Source: Halococcus sediminicola
GTDB lineage: Archaea; Halobacteriota; Halobacteria; Halobacteriales; Halococcaceae
DNA length: 64,000 nt
NCBI RefSeq assembly: GCF_000755245.1
Contig: NZ_BBMP01000022.1
Span: 124,001-188,000 of the forward strand
Direction: 5' to 3'
Made by a program: the position numbers and the translations under genes. Below the pieces are notes generated by a model. That model was not told where the DNA came from. It did no database searches and saw only the letters and a list, made by a program, of their open reading frames with translations. Below, in pieces: positions 1-8,379 of this stretch (positions are counted from its first letter, which is position 1; every line of letters starts with the position of its first letter).

Positions 1-766
1 AATACGAGAACCACCGGTCGCCGTAGGGCACGTACTGATGGACCTCGTACTCCGCGGTGAGATCACGCTGTGCGCTCTCACGCACCCCCATCAGCATCTG
101 TATCTCGAAGTCGGTTCCGTGAGTGTCGTGTAGCTCTTTGGCGTAGTCGACCATCGCGGGGTCGTGGCTGCCGACCGCGATGCCGCCGTCGAACTCGGCG
201 AACATGATGTCGAGACACTCGCGGTAGGCCTCGTCGACACGCGATTTCTCCCGGTGGGCGACCGCGGCGGGTTCGTCGTAGGCACCCTTCACGAGTCGTA
301 CCTTTCCGGGGTAGTCGGCCAGTCGGTGGAGGTCGTCGGGGGTGCGCTCGAGGTTCGCCTGCACGCAGACACCGAGGTCTTCGTATTCGGTGACGTGGTG
401 GGTGTAGGCATCGAGGGTCACGTCGGTCGTCTCGTGGTCTTCCATATCGATCCAGACGAACACCCCGTGTTCGGTCGCGCGCTCGACGACGCGTTGGAGG
501 TTCGAGCGAAAGCACTCCTCGGCGACGCCGAGACCGAGCTGTGAGGGTTTGACCGAAATCGATGTATCGAGTCCCGCCTCGCCGATGGCTTCGACGAGCG
601 CACAGTAGGCCTCGCGGTCTTCGGCGGCCGGCTCGGGGCTGTCGTAGTGCTCGCCGAGGAGGTTGCAGATGCTCGCGATGCCCTCGGCATCGAGCGCGCG
701 GGCGTGAGCCAGCACGTCGCGGTCGGTCTCACCGGCGACGAACCGGCTCGCGATCGGTGGTATCAT
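1..766 (-). CDS. putA: Proline dehydrogenase (partial, C-terminus beyond the window)
   Basis: FAD-linked oxidation of proline to pyrroline-5-carboxylate, the first step of proline catabolism. The visible 255 residues fit the beta/alpha barrel of monofunctional proline dehydrogenases: an ISVKPSQLG strand early in the protein, then FVWIDMEDH, VCVQANLERT, VRLVKGAYDEP (the flavin/substrate-site lysine strand), GSHDPAMV and EIQMLMGV. The gene runs off the left edge, so the C-terminal helix with the RR substrate motif is not seen. The ATG at 766 is preceded by a GGGAGGTG Shine-Dalgarno-like sequence with about 5 nt spacing, rare among the mostly leaderless genes here. Recognition is from remembered motifs. 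Confidence 0.9.
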   Translation of the reverse strand, partial: MIPPIASRFVAGETDRDVLAHARALDAEGIASICNLLGEHYDSPEPAAEDREAYCALVEAIGEAGLDTSISVKPSQLGLGVAEECFRSNLQRVVERATEHGVFVWIDMEDHETTDVTLDAYTHHVTEYEDLGVCVQANLERTPDDLHRLADYPGKVRLVKGAYDEPAAVAHREKSRVDEAYRECLDIMFAEFDGGIAVGSHDPAMVDYAKELHDTHGTDFEIQMLMGVRESAQRDLTAEYEVHQYVPYGDRWFSY

Positions 767-821
767 GCACGCACCTCCCGCCGACGGTGACAAAGAACTG
801 TCGTTCGCGGACGAAACAGGG

Positions 822-828
822 TGGTTAA
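822..828 (+). promoter_or_regulatory. TATA-like box of carS
   Basis: GGTTAAG about 28 nt before the GTG at 854, consistent with a leaderless archaeal promoter. Inferred by spacing only. Confidence 0.5.
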
Positions 829-853
829 GACCGCTCGGTGCCGAGTTATCCCC

Positions 854-1399
854 GTGACTCTCGTCGAGACGGTCGCCGTCGCGATATGGACGATGCTGCC
901 GGCGTACGTTCCGAACAACGCCGCTGTCCTGCTGGGTGGCGGTCAGCCCATCGACGACGGCCGAACGCTCGACGACGCGCGCATCCTCGGCGACGGCAAG
1001 ACGTGGCGCGGCGCGCTCGCCGGCACGCTCGCCGGCGTGGCGCTCGCGCTCGTCCTCAATGCGATCGCCCCCGCGGTCGGAACCGCGACCGGGTTGGCGC
1101 TGCCGACCTTTCCACCCATCGCCGTCCTCGCGCTCCCGCTCGGAGCGATACTCGGCGACATGCTCGCCTCCTTCCTCAAGCGGCGCACGGGCCGCTCGCG
1201 TGGAGCCGCCTTCCCGGGTCTCGACCAACTCGATTTCCTCGTCGGCGCGCTCGCACTCACCGCGCTGACCGTCACCGACTGGTTCACCGCGACGTTCACC
1301 CTCGGCGTGCTCGCCACGATCGTCCTCGTGACCCCGCTGTTGCACGTCACCACGAACGTCGTCGCCTATCGTGCCGGGTTGAAAAGCGAGCCGTGGTAG
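854..1399 (+). CDS. carS: CDP-archaeol synthase (CarS, DUF46)
   Basis: Integral membrane enzyme that activates digeranylgeranylglyceryl phosphate with CTP to give CDP-archaeol for polar lipid synthesis. The 181-residue product opens with LVETVAVAIWTMLPAYVPNN, followed by a DDGRTLDDARILGDGKTWRG loop typical of CarS, and has about four or five hydrophobic segments; the later stretch GDMLASFLKRRTGRSRG also fits the family. I chose the GTG at 854 because a TATA-like GGTTAAG lies at 822-828, giving a leaderless start; an in-frame GTG at 821 would overlap this box. A 3' repeat element follows the stop directly. Confidence 0.88.
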   Translation: MTLVETVAVAIWTMLPAYVPNNAAVLLGGGQPIDDGRTLDDARILGDGKTWRGALAGTLAGVALALVLNAIAPAVGTATGLALPTFPPIAVLALPLGAILGDMLASFLKRRTGRSRGAAFPGLDQLDFLVGALALTALTVTDWFTATFTLGVLATIVLVTPLLHVTTNVVAYRAGLKSEPW

Positions 1400-1700
1400 T
1401 ACCTTTTTACTTCGTCGGGTTCGCGCGAGGCGCGAACCACTCCTCGCAAAAAGCTACGCTAAAAACTTCCCGCTCGTTCGCTTCGCTCACTCCCGGTGAA
1501 CCCCGCTCACTTCGTTCGCGCGGACATCCTCCGCAAACCGTACAGCACCGCTGAAGCCCTCGGCGCGCGCTCACTTCGTTCGCTGCTCGCTTCGCTCGCG
1601 CACCTCGCCCTTCATCCACCAGGAGCGGCCACCGCAGCCACACAACCGCCACCGGCCGGCGGCAGCGCCGGCAAACAAATCCAGCAGTGAGCTCCAGTCG
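1400..1700 (+). repeat. 3' mosaic element, copy A (downstream of carS)
   Basis: This noncoding stretch holds, in the direction of carS: a T-tract (1404-1408), a perfect 9-bp hairpin with a GAG triloop (1418-1426 with 1430-1438), GCAAAAA (1446-1452), CTAAAAAC (1459-1466), a GGTGAACC block (from 1495), GCGCGGACATCC (1518-1529), GAAGCCCTC (1553-1561) and TCGCCCTTCATCC (1605-1617). The same blocks recur in copies B, C and D elsewhere in the window. In between are low-complexity TTCGCTCGCTTCG-like runs. Open frames crossing it have no recognisable product. The T-tract plus hairpin could terminate carS transcription. Confidence 0.75.
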
Positions 1701-1753
1701 GTGCGCGCGGCGTCTCTCGAAGGGGGTATGAACCCAGCCACCCGAACGCCGGC

Positions 1754-2842
1754 ATGAGCACACACGAGGGAGCCATCAGGCTGGCGACACGGGGGTCCGA
1801 CCTCGCGCGCCGACAGGCCACCGGCGTCAAGGAACACCTCGAATCCCGCCGCCGCGCAGTCGAACTCGTCGAGGTCGAGACGACGGGTGACAAGATCCGC
1901 GACGAACTCATCCACCGTCTCGGAAAGACGGGCGCGTTCGTCCGCGCGCTCGACGAGGAGGTTCTGGATGGTGACTGCGACCTCGCCGTCCACTCGATGA
2001 AGGACGTCCCGACCGAGGGGATGGACGGATTGGTCGTCGCGGGCGTCCCCGAGCGGGCGACCCCGGGCGACGTGCTCGTCACGCCCGACGGGACGGGTTT
2101 CGAGGAACTCCCCGATGGTGCGACCGTAGGCACGTCGAGCCTCCGCCGGAAGGCCGAGATACTCGCCACCCGACCCGACCTGAACGTCGAACCGCTCCGG
2201 GGCAACGTTGACACCCGCATCGAGAAACTGCTCGCGCCGCATCGCCAGCGCGAACACGAAGAACGGATGGAGGCCGACGAGGAGGGCGACGACGAGTTCG
2301 AGCGCACGCCCCAGGAGTGGTTCGACGATCTGCGCGAGATCGAGCGGTCGGCGCTCGAACGCGAGGTCGACGTGGAGTACGACGCCATCGTGCTCGCGGC
2401 GGCAGGGATCGAACGGACGGGGATCGGGCGCGGACTCGATATTCATGAACTCCCGCCCGAGAAATTCGTCCCGGCTCCCGGGCAGGGCGCGCTCGCCGTG
2501 ACCGCGCCCGACGGCACGCTCGCCGAAACCATCAATCAGAGCATCGACCACCCGCGTACGCGCGTCGAGACGACCGTCGAGCGCGTGGTCCTCGAAGAGC
2601 TCGGCGGCGGCTGCGTCGCCCCGATGGGCGCGTACGCGGTCGTCCAGGGCGAGTACGTTCATACTACTGTTCGCGTGCTGAGCGAGGACGGCACCGAGGA
2701 AGTGAGTGCGACGCGCGATCTGCCGATCGAGAGCCATCCCGAGGCAGCCAGCCAGTTCGCCGCCGATCTCGCCGACCAGGGCGCGGCCGAACTCATCGAA
2801 CGGGCCCGCGGGACCGACGGGGAGGCCAAGCGCGCCGAATGA
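1754..2842 (+). CDS. hemC: Hydroxymethylbilane synthase (porphobilinogen deaminase)
   Basis: Condenses four porphobilinogen molecules into hydroxymethylbilane in tetrapyrrole synthesis (heme, siroheme, cobalamin). The 362-residue protein shows the N-terminal LATRGSDLARRQ, DLAVHSMKDVPT, GTSSLRRKAE and LRGNVDTRIEKL signatures, and the dipyrromethane-cofactor cysteine at about residue 287 in EELGGGCVAPMG. Residues about 161-204 are a very acidic and charged insertion between NVDTRIEKL and YDAIVLAAAG, making the protein longer than bacterial HemC (about 310). GGTATGA near 1724-1730 gives a plausible leaderless start. The stop overlaps the next start (ATGA), so hemC, SUMT and hemD form a translationally coupled operon. 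Confidence 0.95.
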   Translation: MSTHEGAIRLATRGSDLARRQATGVKEHLESRRRAVELVEVETTGDKIRDELIHRLGKTGAFVRALDEEVLDGDCDLAVHSMKDVPTEGMDGLVVAGVPERATPGDVLVTPDGTGFEELPDGATVGTSSLRRKAEILATRPDLNVEPLRGNVDTRIEKLLAPHRQREHEERMEADEEGDDEFERTPQEWFDDLREIERSALEREVDVEYDAIVLAAAGIERTGIGRGLDIHELPPEKFVPAPGQGALAVTAPDGTLAETINQSIDHPRTRVETTVERVVLEELGGGCVAPMGAYAVVQGEYVHTTVRVLSEDGTEEVSATRDLPIESHPEAASQFAADLADQGAAELIERARGTDGEAKRAE

Positions 2843-3582
2843 ATGGTACTGTGTCCCTCGTCGGCAGCGGCCCAGGCGACCCAGAACTGCTGACCGTGAA
2901 GGCACGCCGGCGCATCGACGCGGCCGATGTCGTGCTCCACGACAAGCTTCCGGGACCCGAGATCATCGATACGATCCCCGAGGCGAAGCGCGAGGACGTC
3001 GGCAAGCGCGCCGGCGGCGAGCGCACGAGCCAGGAGTATACCAACGAACGGCTGGTCGAACTCGCTCGCGAAGGCAAGAACATCGTTCGACTGAAGGGTG
3101 GCGACCCGTTCGTCTTCGGCCGCGGTGGCGAGGAGACGAGCCATCTCGCCGCCAACGGCGTCGATTTCGAGATCGTGCCAGGGATCTCCTCGGCGCTCGC
3201 CGCACCCGAACTCGCAGGGATTCCCACCACCCACCGCGAGCACGCCTCGACCGTCTCGTTCGTCACCGGGCACGAGGACCCGACGAAAGAGGAATCGGCC
3301 GTGAACTGGGACGCGCTCGCCGCGACTGGCGGAACGATCGTCGTCTTGATGGGCGTCGGCAAGCTCCCCGACTACACCGCCGCGCTCCGGGAAGCGGGGA
3401 TGAGCAGTGAAACCCCAGTTGCGCTCGTCGAGCGCGCGAGCCGACCCGACCAGCGCGTCGCGACGGGAACGCTCGACACCATCACCGATGTCGCCGAGCG
3501 CGAGGGTATCGAGCCACCCGCGGTCACGGTCATCGGGCAGGTCGTCGGCGAGCGCGAGCAGCCCCGGGAGGCCCGGCAATGA
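2839..3582 (+). CDS. cobA: Uroporphyrinogen-III C-methyltransferase (SUMT)
   Basis: SAM-dependent methylation of uroporphyrinogen III at C2 and C7 to precorrin-2, the branch toward siroheme and cobalamin. The 247-residue protein has the family signatures VGSGPGDPELLT at the N-terminus, RLKGGDPFVFGRGGEE around residues 85-100, GISSALAAPELAGIP and, in the last third, VALVERASRPDQR. It overlaps hemC upstream and hemD downstream by 4 nt each (ATGA), so the operon makes uroporphyrinogen III and immediately diverts it. Confidence 0.94.
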   Translation: MNGTVSLVGSGPGDPELLTVKARRRIDAADVVLHDKLPGPEIIDTIPEAKREDVGKRAGGERTSQEYTNERLVELAREGKNIVRLKGGDPFVFGRGGEETSHLAANGVDFEIVPGISSALAAPELAGIPTTHREHASTVSFVTGHEDPTKEESAVNWDALAATGGTIVVLMGVGKLPDYTAALREAGMSSETPVALVERASRPDQRVATGTLDTITDVAEREGIEPPAVTVIGQVVGEREQPREARQ

Positions 3583-4298
3583 GAGTCGCCGCCTTCCGGC
3601 CGGACGACGAACGCCTCGAACGCGCGGGCGAACTGCTCGCGTCGCTCGGCGTCGAGCCGATTCTCGATCCGATGCTCGCGGTCGAGCACACGGGCGAGCA
3701 ACCACGAGCGGACGCCGATTACACCGTACTCACGAGCAAGACAGGGGTAGAAATCGCCGCGGCGGCGGGCTGGCAGTCCGACGGCGTGCTCTGTGCCATC
3801 GGCGACGCCACGGCGGCGGCGCTGCGCACGGCGGGCTACGATGTCGACCGCGTGCCGGCGGAGTTCTCCTCCGTGGGTCTCGTGGCCGACCTCGAAGACG
3901 AAATCACAGGCGCGCGCTGTGAGGTCGCCCGGAGCACGCACGGCTCGCCGAAGCTCACCGACGGGCTCGAACGCGCCGGCGCGTACGTCCACGAGACAGT
4001 CTTGTACGAACTACGCCGCCCGCCCAAATCGGGCGAATCGGCGGCGCTGGCGGCGAGCGGCGATCTCGCGGGTGCGCTGTTCACCTCGTCGCTCACGGTC
4101 GAGAACTTCCTCGCGGCCGCCGCCGAGCGGGGCGTGCGCGAGGCCGCGGTTGCGGGGCTGAACGGCGCGGTCGTGGGAGCCATCGGCGAACCGACCCGGA
4201 AGACCGCCGAACGCGAAGGCATCATCGTCGACGTCGTTCCCGAGATCGCGTCGTTCGAGGCACTCGCGCGCGAGACCATCGAGCAGTTGTCGGAATAG
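3579..4298 (+). CDS. hemD: Uroporphyrinogen-III synthase
   Basis: Cyclises hydroxymethylbilane with inversion of ring D. The 239-residue product has the loosely conserved HemD pattern: FRPDDERLERAGELLASLGVEPILDPML at the start, DYTVLTSKTGVEI, CAIGDATAAALRTAGYDVD, and a C-terminal GALFTSSLTVENFLAAA followed by VVGAIGEPTRKTAEREG. HemD families diverge strongly, so the operon position behind hemC and SUMT (4-nt overlap) is the main support. A second kind of 3' element begins right after the stop. Confidence 0.9.
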   Translation: MRVAAFRPDDERLERAGELLASLGVEPILDPMLAVEHTGEQPRADADYTVLTSKTGVEIAAAAGWQSDGVLCAIGDATAAALRTAGYDVDRVPAEFSSVGLVADLEDEITGARCEVARSTHGSPKLTDGLERAGAYVHETVLYELRRPPKSGESAALAASGDLAGALFTSSLTVENFLAAAAERGVREAAVAGLNGAVVGAIGEPTRKTAEREGIIVDVVPEIASFEALARETIEQLSE

Positions 4299-4430
4299 GC
4301 AACGAGACAGGTTGCAGCGGCCACCGTACCGCGACGGCCACATCCTCCCCAACCGATTCCTTCGCTTCGCTCAGTCATCCCTCGGACGAGTCGTGCTCAC
4401 GCGCTCCCGAGCGCCACAGCCGCCAGTCGA
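4299..4430 (+). repeat. Second 3' element, copy E1 (downstream of hemD)
   Basis: Shares with 40776-41010 the blocks CTCCCCAACCGATTC (4345-4359), TCATCCCTCG (4375-4384) and ACGAGTCG (4386-4393), joined by TTCGCTTCGCTCA-type low-complexity DNA. Both copies follow a gene in the gene's own orientation. No coding potential is evident. Confidence 0.65.
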
Positions 4431-4460
4431 ATATTTCGGGTCCGTAGCGCGCGGTCCAGA

Positions 4461-4470
4461 GGTTTAAACC
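4461..4470 (+). promoter_or_regulatory. TATA box/palindrome of the DHH nuclease gene
   Basis: GGTTTAAACC, a perfect 10-bp palindrome centred 28 nt before the ATG at 4494; it fits a leaderless TATA box. Confidence 0.55.
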
Positions 4471-4493
4471 CGATTGCGCCGTATCCAGCGTCG

Positions 4494-5900
4494 ATGGGTG
4501 GACCGATTCCGGCACTCGACGCGCGCGCGAAATCGTGCGCCGAGCGCCTCGCTCGCGCCGAGCGGGTGCTGCTCGCCTCGCACATCGACGCCGACGGACT
4601 CACGAGCGCGGCCATCGCCGCCGAGGCGCTCGATCGCGCCGACATTCCCTTCGAAACCGTCTTCGAGAAACAGCTCGACCCCGACGCGATCGCGGGGATC
4701 GCCGAGCGCGATTTCTCCACCGTGCTCTTCACGGATTTCGGCAGCGGCCAACTCGACGACATCACCGATCACGAGGCCGCGGGCGCGTTCACACCGGTCG
4801 TCGCCGACCACCACCAGCCGGCCGACGCCGGGACCGAGTTCCATCTGAATCCTCTCTTGGAGGGACTCAACGGCGCGACCGAGCTCTCGGGAGCCGGCAC
4901 GACCTACGTTCTCGCGCGGGCACTGGGTGGCGAGCGCAATCGTGACTTGGCGGCACTGGCGGTCGTCGGTGCGGTCGGCGACATGCAGGACTCGTCGGGT
5001 GAACTCGTCGGCGCGAACAAGAAAATCGTCGTCGAGGGCGTCGAAGCGGGCGTGCTCACCGAGACGACCGATCTCGCGCTCTACGGTAAGCAGAGCCGCC
5101 CGCTGCCGAAACTCCTCGAATACGCCAACGACGTTCGCATCCCCGGCATCTCGGGCAGCGAGCGCGGCGCGATCGGCTTCCTCTCCGATCTCGACATCGG
5201 GCTCGAACAAGATGGGGAGTGGCGGCGCTGGGTCGATCTCACGACCGACGAGCGACAGACGGTGGCCAGCGCGCTGTTACAGCGTGCGGTCGCTCGTGGC
5301 GTGCCCGCGAACCGCATCGACGATCTCGTCGGGACGATCTACACGCTCACGAACGAAGCCGAAGGCACCGAACTGCGCGACGCCAGCGAGTTCTCGACGC
5401 TGCTCAACGCGACCGCGCGCTACGACCGCGCCGACGTCGGACTGGCGGTCTGTCGTGGCGACCGCAACGCGGCACTCGACGAGGCCAGAACCTTGCTCAC
5501 CAATCACCGAAAGAACCTCGCGACGGGACTCAACTGGGTGAAGCAGGAGGGCGTCACGCAGGGCGAGCACGTCCAGTGGTTCGACGCCGGCGACCGCATC
5601 CGCGAGACGATCGTGGGCATCATCGCGGGGATGGCGCTCGGGACCGATGCGCTGCGCGGCGACCGACCGGTCATCGCCTTCGCAGCGAAAAGCGACACCG
5701 AGAGCAAGGTCTCCGCGCGCGGCACGCACCGGTTGGTCCGGGAGGGTCTCGACCTCTCGGCGGTGATGGGCGAGGTCGCGCGGGCGCTCGGCGGCGACGG
5801 CGGCGGCCACGACGTCGCCGCGGGGGCCACGATTCCGAGCGGACAGGAAGAGACGTTCGTCGAACGCGCCGACGCCGTCGTCGCCGATCAGCTCGGCTGA
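4494..5900 (+). CDS. DHH/DHHA1-family phosphoesterase, archaeal RecJ-like
   Basis: Manganese-dependent phosphoesterase of the RecJ/GAN type, probably a single-strand exonuclease acting with replication or repair. Visible motifs in the 468 residues: motif I LLASHIDADGLTSA near residue 27, FTDFGSG near 80, the DHH signature VVADHHQPAD near 103, a following VVGAVGDMQD, and at the C-terminus the DHHA1 glycine-rich motif RALGGDGGGHDVAAGA. The length is shorter than bacterial RecJ and typical of the archaeal forms. Haloarchaea encode several RecJ paralogues, and I cannot say which this is. Oligoribonuclease-type activity is an alternative. Confidence 0.82.
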   Translation: MGGPIPALDARAKSCAERLARAERVLLASHIDADGLTSAAIAAEALDRADIPFETVFEKQLDPDAIAGIAERDFSTVLFTDFGSGQLDDITDHEAAGAFTPVVADHHQPADAGTEFHLNPLLEGLNGATELSGAGTTYVLARALGGERNRDLAALAVVGAVGDMQDSSGELVGANKKIVVEGVEAGVLTETTDLALYGKQSRPLPKLLEYANDVRIPGISGSERGAIGFLSDLDIGLEQDGEWRRWVDLTTDERQTVASALLQRAVARGVPANRIDDLVGTIYTLTNEAEGTELRDASEFSTLLNATARYDRADVGLAVCRGDRNAALDEARTLLTNHRKNLATGLNWVKQEGVTQGEHVQWFDAGDRIRETIVGIIAGMALGTDALRGDRPVIAFAAKSDTESKVSARGTHRLVREGLDLSAVMGEVARALGGDGGGHDVAAGATIPSGQEETFVERADAVVADQLG

Positions 5901-6461
5901 CTACTCGATAGTGGCGACCACGAGAAAGGTCTCGGGCCGCGCGAACGCGTGCTCGATCGTGAAGCCGTGTTCGAGGAGGTTCTCGACAGCCGTCTCGACG
6001 GTGTAGCGTTCGTCGAGCGGCGGACCGTGATCGCCGATGCCCTCACCGCTCCAATCGACGATCGCGAGTCGAGCCGTCGGAGCGAGCACTCGGCGAATCT
6101 CGGCGAGCGCGTCGTCGCTCGCGAACTCGTGGTAGGTCATCGTCGAGAACGCACTATCGACGGAGTCATCCTCGAACGGCAACTCCTCGATGCCGGTCGT
6201 CACCGGCTCGACGTTCTCGGGCAGCCCCTTCTCGGCGTAGTAGTCGTGCATCGCCTGCTGGACGTCGACCGCGTAGACCGTGCCGGCGTGCGGGGCGACG
6301 ACGTCGGTGAAAAAGCCCGTGCCGCTGCCGAGGTCGGCGACGGTGTCCCCGGGGTCGGGCGCGAGCGCCCAGAGCAGTTCCTCGCCGGAGACGTATCGGT
6401 AGCGTCGCTCGGCTTCCTCTAACCTGTCAGCGCCGTCGGCGTCGAAGGTGTGATGGCCCAT
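5901..6461 (-). CDS. Class I SAM-dependent methyltransferase
   Basis: A 186-residue Rossmann-fold methyltransferase. Motif I is DTVADLGSGTGFFTDVVAP (about residues 38-56), motif II VYAVDVQ, and motif IV-like VDSAFSTMTYHEF. It resembles the UbiE/Methyltransf_11 group. The N-terminal MGHHTFDADGADRLEEAERRY pattern is common in small haloarchaeal methyltransferases. The substrate is unknown. It starts directly behind the stop of the DUF302 gene, so the two form a bicistronic unit. Confidence 0.8.
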   Translation of the reverse strand: MGHHTFDADGADRLEEAERRYRYVSGEELLWALAPDPGDTVADLGSGTGFFTDVVAPHAGTVYAVDVQQAMHDYYAEKGLPENVEPVTTGIEELPFEDDSVDSAFSTMTYHEFASDDALAEIRRVLAPTARLAIVDWSGEGIGDHGPPLDERYTVETAVENLLEHGFTIEHAFARPETFLVVATIE

Positions 6462-6902
6462 TCAGAGCGCCTCGAAGGCCTCCTCGGCGAGCGCGCCGGT
6501 GTCCGCGACGATGTCGGCCATCACCTCGTCGTCGGGGGCCAGGCCGACGAGGCGCGCGATGCGCATGATCGAGACGTGATAGACCGTTTGCGTCCCCGGA
6601 GCTTCCTCCCAGACGACGACGTTGCAGGGAAAGAGTCCGCCCATGCGGTTGTCGGTGGCATCGAGCGCGCGATCGGCGACCGCGGGATTGCACGCCCCGA
6701 GTACGTAGTAGGGGTCGCGGTCGGCGTCGACCTTCTCGTTGAGCAGTTCGGACGGCGAGAACTCGACGGGGATCCCGAACCCCGCGTCGGTGAACGTCTC
6801 GCGGACGTGTTCGACCGCCTCGTCGTGGTCCATCTCCAGCGTAGTGCGCTTCACGCCGACGTCCTCGTCGTCGAGTTGTGTGGGATCGATGGGCAGCGTC
6901 AT
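6462..6902 (-). CDS. DUF302 domain protein
   Basis: A 146-residue soluble protein with the DUF302 pattern: alternating strand ERTTLEMDHDEAVEHVRETFTDAGFGI-like N-terminus, ILGACNPAVADRAL-like centre (here VLGACNPAVADRAL) and LFPCNVVVWEE. The family has no settled function; two cysteines (in GACNP and FPCNV) are the obvious conserved candidates for metal or redox chemistry. It is followed without a gap by a methyltransferase. An A/T-rich AAAAACCC at 6929-6936 is a possible TATA box for a leaderless start. Confidence 0.8.
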   Translation of the reverse strand: MTLPIDPTQLDDEDVGVKRTTLEMDHDEAVEHVRETFTDAGFGIPVEFSPSELLNEKVDADRDPYYVLGACNPAVADRALDATDNRMGGLFPCNVVVWEEAPGTQTVYHVSIMRIARLVGLAPDDEVMADIVADTGALAEEAFEAL

Positions 6903-6945
6903 TCGTGCGAAGTATTGTGCGCTCCGCGAAAAACCCTTTCGGGAG

Positions 6946-8322
6946 TCAGTGATCGGCGGCCGACTGCACCCACACGGTCTTCTCGTTGACGAACTCGCGG
7001 ATGCCCCGCCGGGCGAGTTCGCGGCCGTAGCCAGAGTCCTTGACGCCGCCGAAGGGGAGTCGCGGGTCGGATTTTACCAGCTGGTTGACGTAGGTCATCC
7101 CGGCCTCGAACTCGTGGGCGACGCGCTCGCCACGCTCCAGATCGTCGGTCCACACGGAGGCTCCAAGCCCGTACTCGATGTCGTTGGCGAGGGTGATGGC
7201 CTCGTCCTCGCTACCGACCTCGAAGATCGAAGCGGCGGGACCGAAGACCTCCTCGTTGGCCGCGGCCGCGTCGCGTGGGACGTCGGTGAGCACCGTCGGT
7301 GGGTAGTAGAAGCCATCCCTGTCGAGCGGTTCGCCGCCGAGTTCGCAGGTCGCGCCAGCTTCGATCGTGCGCTCGACTTGATCGTGAAGGTCCTTCATGA
7401 GGTCCTCGCGGGCCTGCGGTCCGACGTCGGTGTCTTCGTCTTCGGGGTCGCCGACGGTCAGGTCGTCCATCTCCCCGACGAATTTCTCGACGAACTCGTC
7501 GTAGACCGCCTCGTGGACGATGAAGCGCTTCGAGGCGATACAGGACTGGCCGGAGTTGAGCGTCCGTGCGTTCGCGCCGACGGCGGCGGCGGTGTCGACG
7601 TCCGCATCGTCGAGCACCACGAACGGGTCGTTGCCGCCGAGTTCCAGTACTGATTTCTTGATCTCGCTGCCGGCCGTCTCGGCGACCGCCCGGCCCGCAC
7701 CCTCGCTGCCGGTGAGTGTCACGGCCTTCACCCGCTGGTCGCGGATGATCTCCTCGACGGGGTCGGAGTGAATGATGAGCGACTGGAAGACATCTTCGGG
7801 ATAGCCCGCCTCCAGCATGACGTCCTCGATGGCCTGCGCGACCCCCGGAACGTTCGAAGCATGTTTCAGGAGACCGACGTTGCCGGCGGTGACGTGGGGT
7901 GCGATGAACCGGAAGACCTGCCAGAACGGGTAGTTCCACGGCATCACGGCCAGAATCGGCCCGAGCGGCTCGTGGGAGACATACGTCTTCGTCTCGGGGG
8001 CGCTTCCCACTAGCTCGTCCTGGAGGTGTTCGTCGGCGCGTTCCTCGTAGTACTCACAGGCCCACGCGCACTTTTCGACCTCCGCGACGGCCCCGTCGAT
8101 GGGTTTGCCCATCTCGCGGGTCATCAACTCGGCGTACTCCTGCTTGTTTTCGCGGAGCACGTCTGCCGCCCGGCCGATGAGTCGCTGGCGTTCGCCCATC
8201 GACACCTCGCGCCACTCCGCGAAGGCATCGCTCGCGGCGTCGAGCGCCGCCTCGATGTCCTCGTCGGTGTCGTCTGCGACCGGTTCGAGCGTCTCGCCGG
8301 TCGCCGGGTTGGTGCGTTCCAT
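6946..8322 (-). CDS. NAD(P)-dependent aldehyde dehydrogenase (succinate-semialdehyde type)
   Basis: Oxidises an aldehyde to the acid; the closest remembered subgroup is succinate-semialdehyde dehydrogenase. The protein (458 residues from the chosen start) shows VMPWNYPFWQVFRF, VTLTGSEGAGRAVAE (cofactor loop), the general base glutamate in VLELGGNDPFVVL and the catalytic cysteine in LNSGQSCIASKRF, and ends with the PFGGVKDSGYGRELA signature. I chose the ATG at 8322 (MERTNPATGE) over 8346 because TACAATTG near 8343-8350 sits 20-28 nt upstream and would otherwise fall in the coding region. The substrate is not proven by sequence. Confidence 0.88.
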   Translation of the reverse strand: MERTNPATGETLEPVADDTDEDIEAALDAASDAFAEWREVSMGERQRLIGRAADVLRENKQEYAELMTREMGKPIDGAVAEVEKCAWACEYYEERADEHLQDELVGSAPETKTYVSHEPLGPILAVMPWNYPFWQVFRFIAPHVTAGNVGLLKHASNVPGVAQAIEDVMLEAGYPEDVFQSLIIHSDPVEEIIRDQRVKAVTLTGSEGAGRAVAETAGSEIKKSVLELGGNDPFVVLDDADVDTAAAVGANARTLNSGQSCIASKRFIVHEAVYDEFVEKFVGEMDDLTVGDPEDEDTDVGPQAREDLMKDLHDQVERTIEAGATCELGGEPLDRDGFYYPPTVLTDVPRDAAAANEEVFGPAASIFEVGSEDEAITLANDIEYGLGASVWTDDLERGERVAHEFEAGMTYVNQLVKSDPRLPFGGVKDSGYGRELARRGIREFVNEKTVWVQSAADH

Positions 8323-8379
8323 GCCCGCGTTTGGGTAGCGAGTCAATTGTAGCTTCGGCCTGCCGTGGCAGACTCGTGG

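Noticed and set aside
1571-2905. Long open frame antisense to hemC (444 codons)
   Set aside because: It mirrors the hemC codon pattern in GC-rich DNA, lacks any family motif, and hemC is unmistakable.
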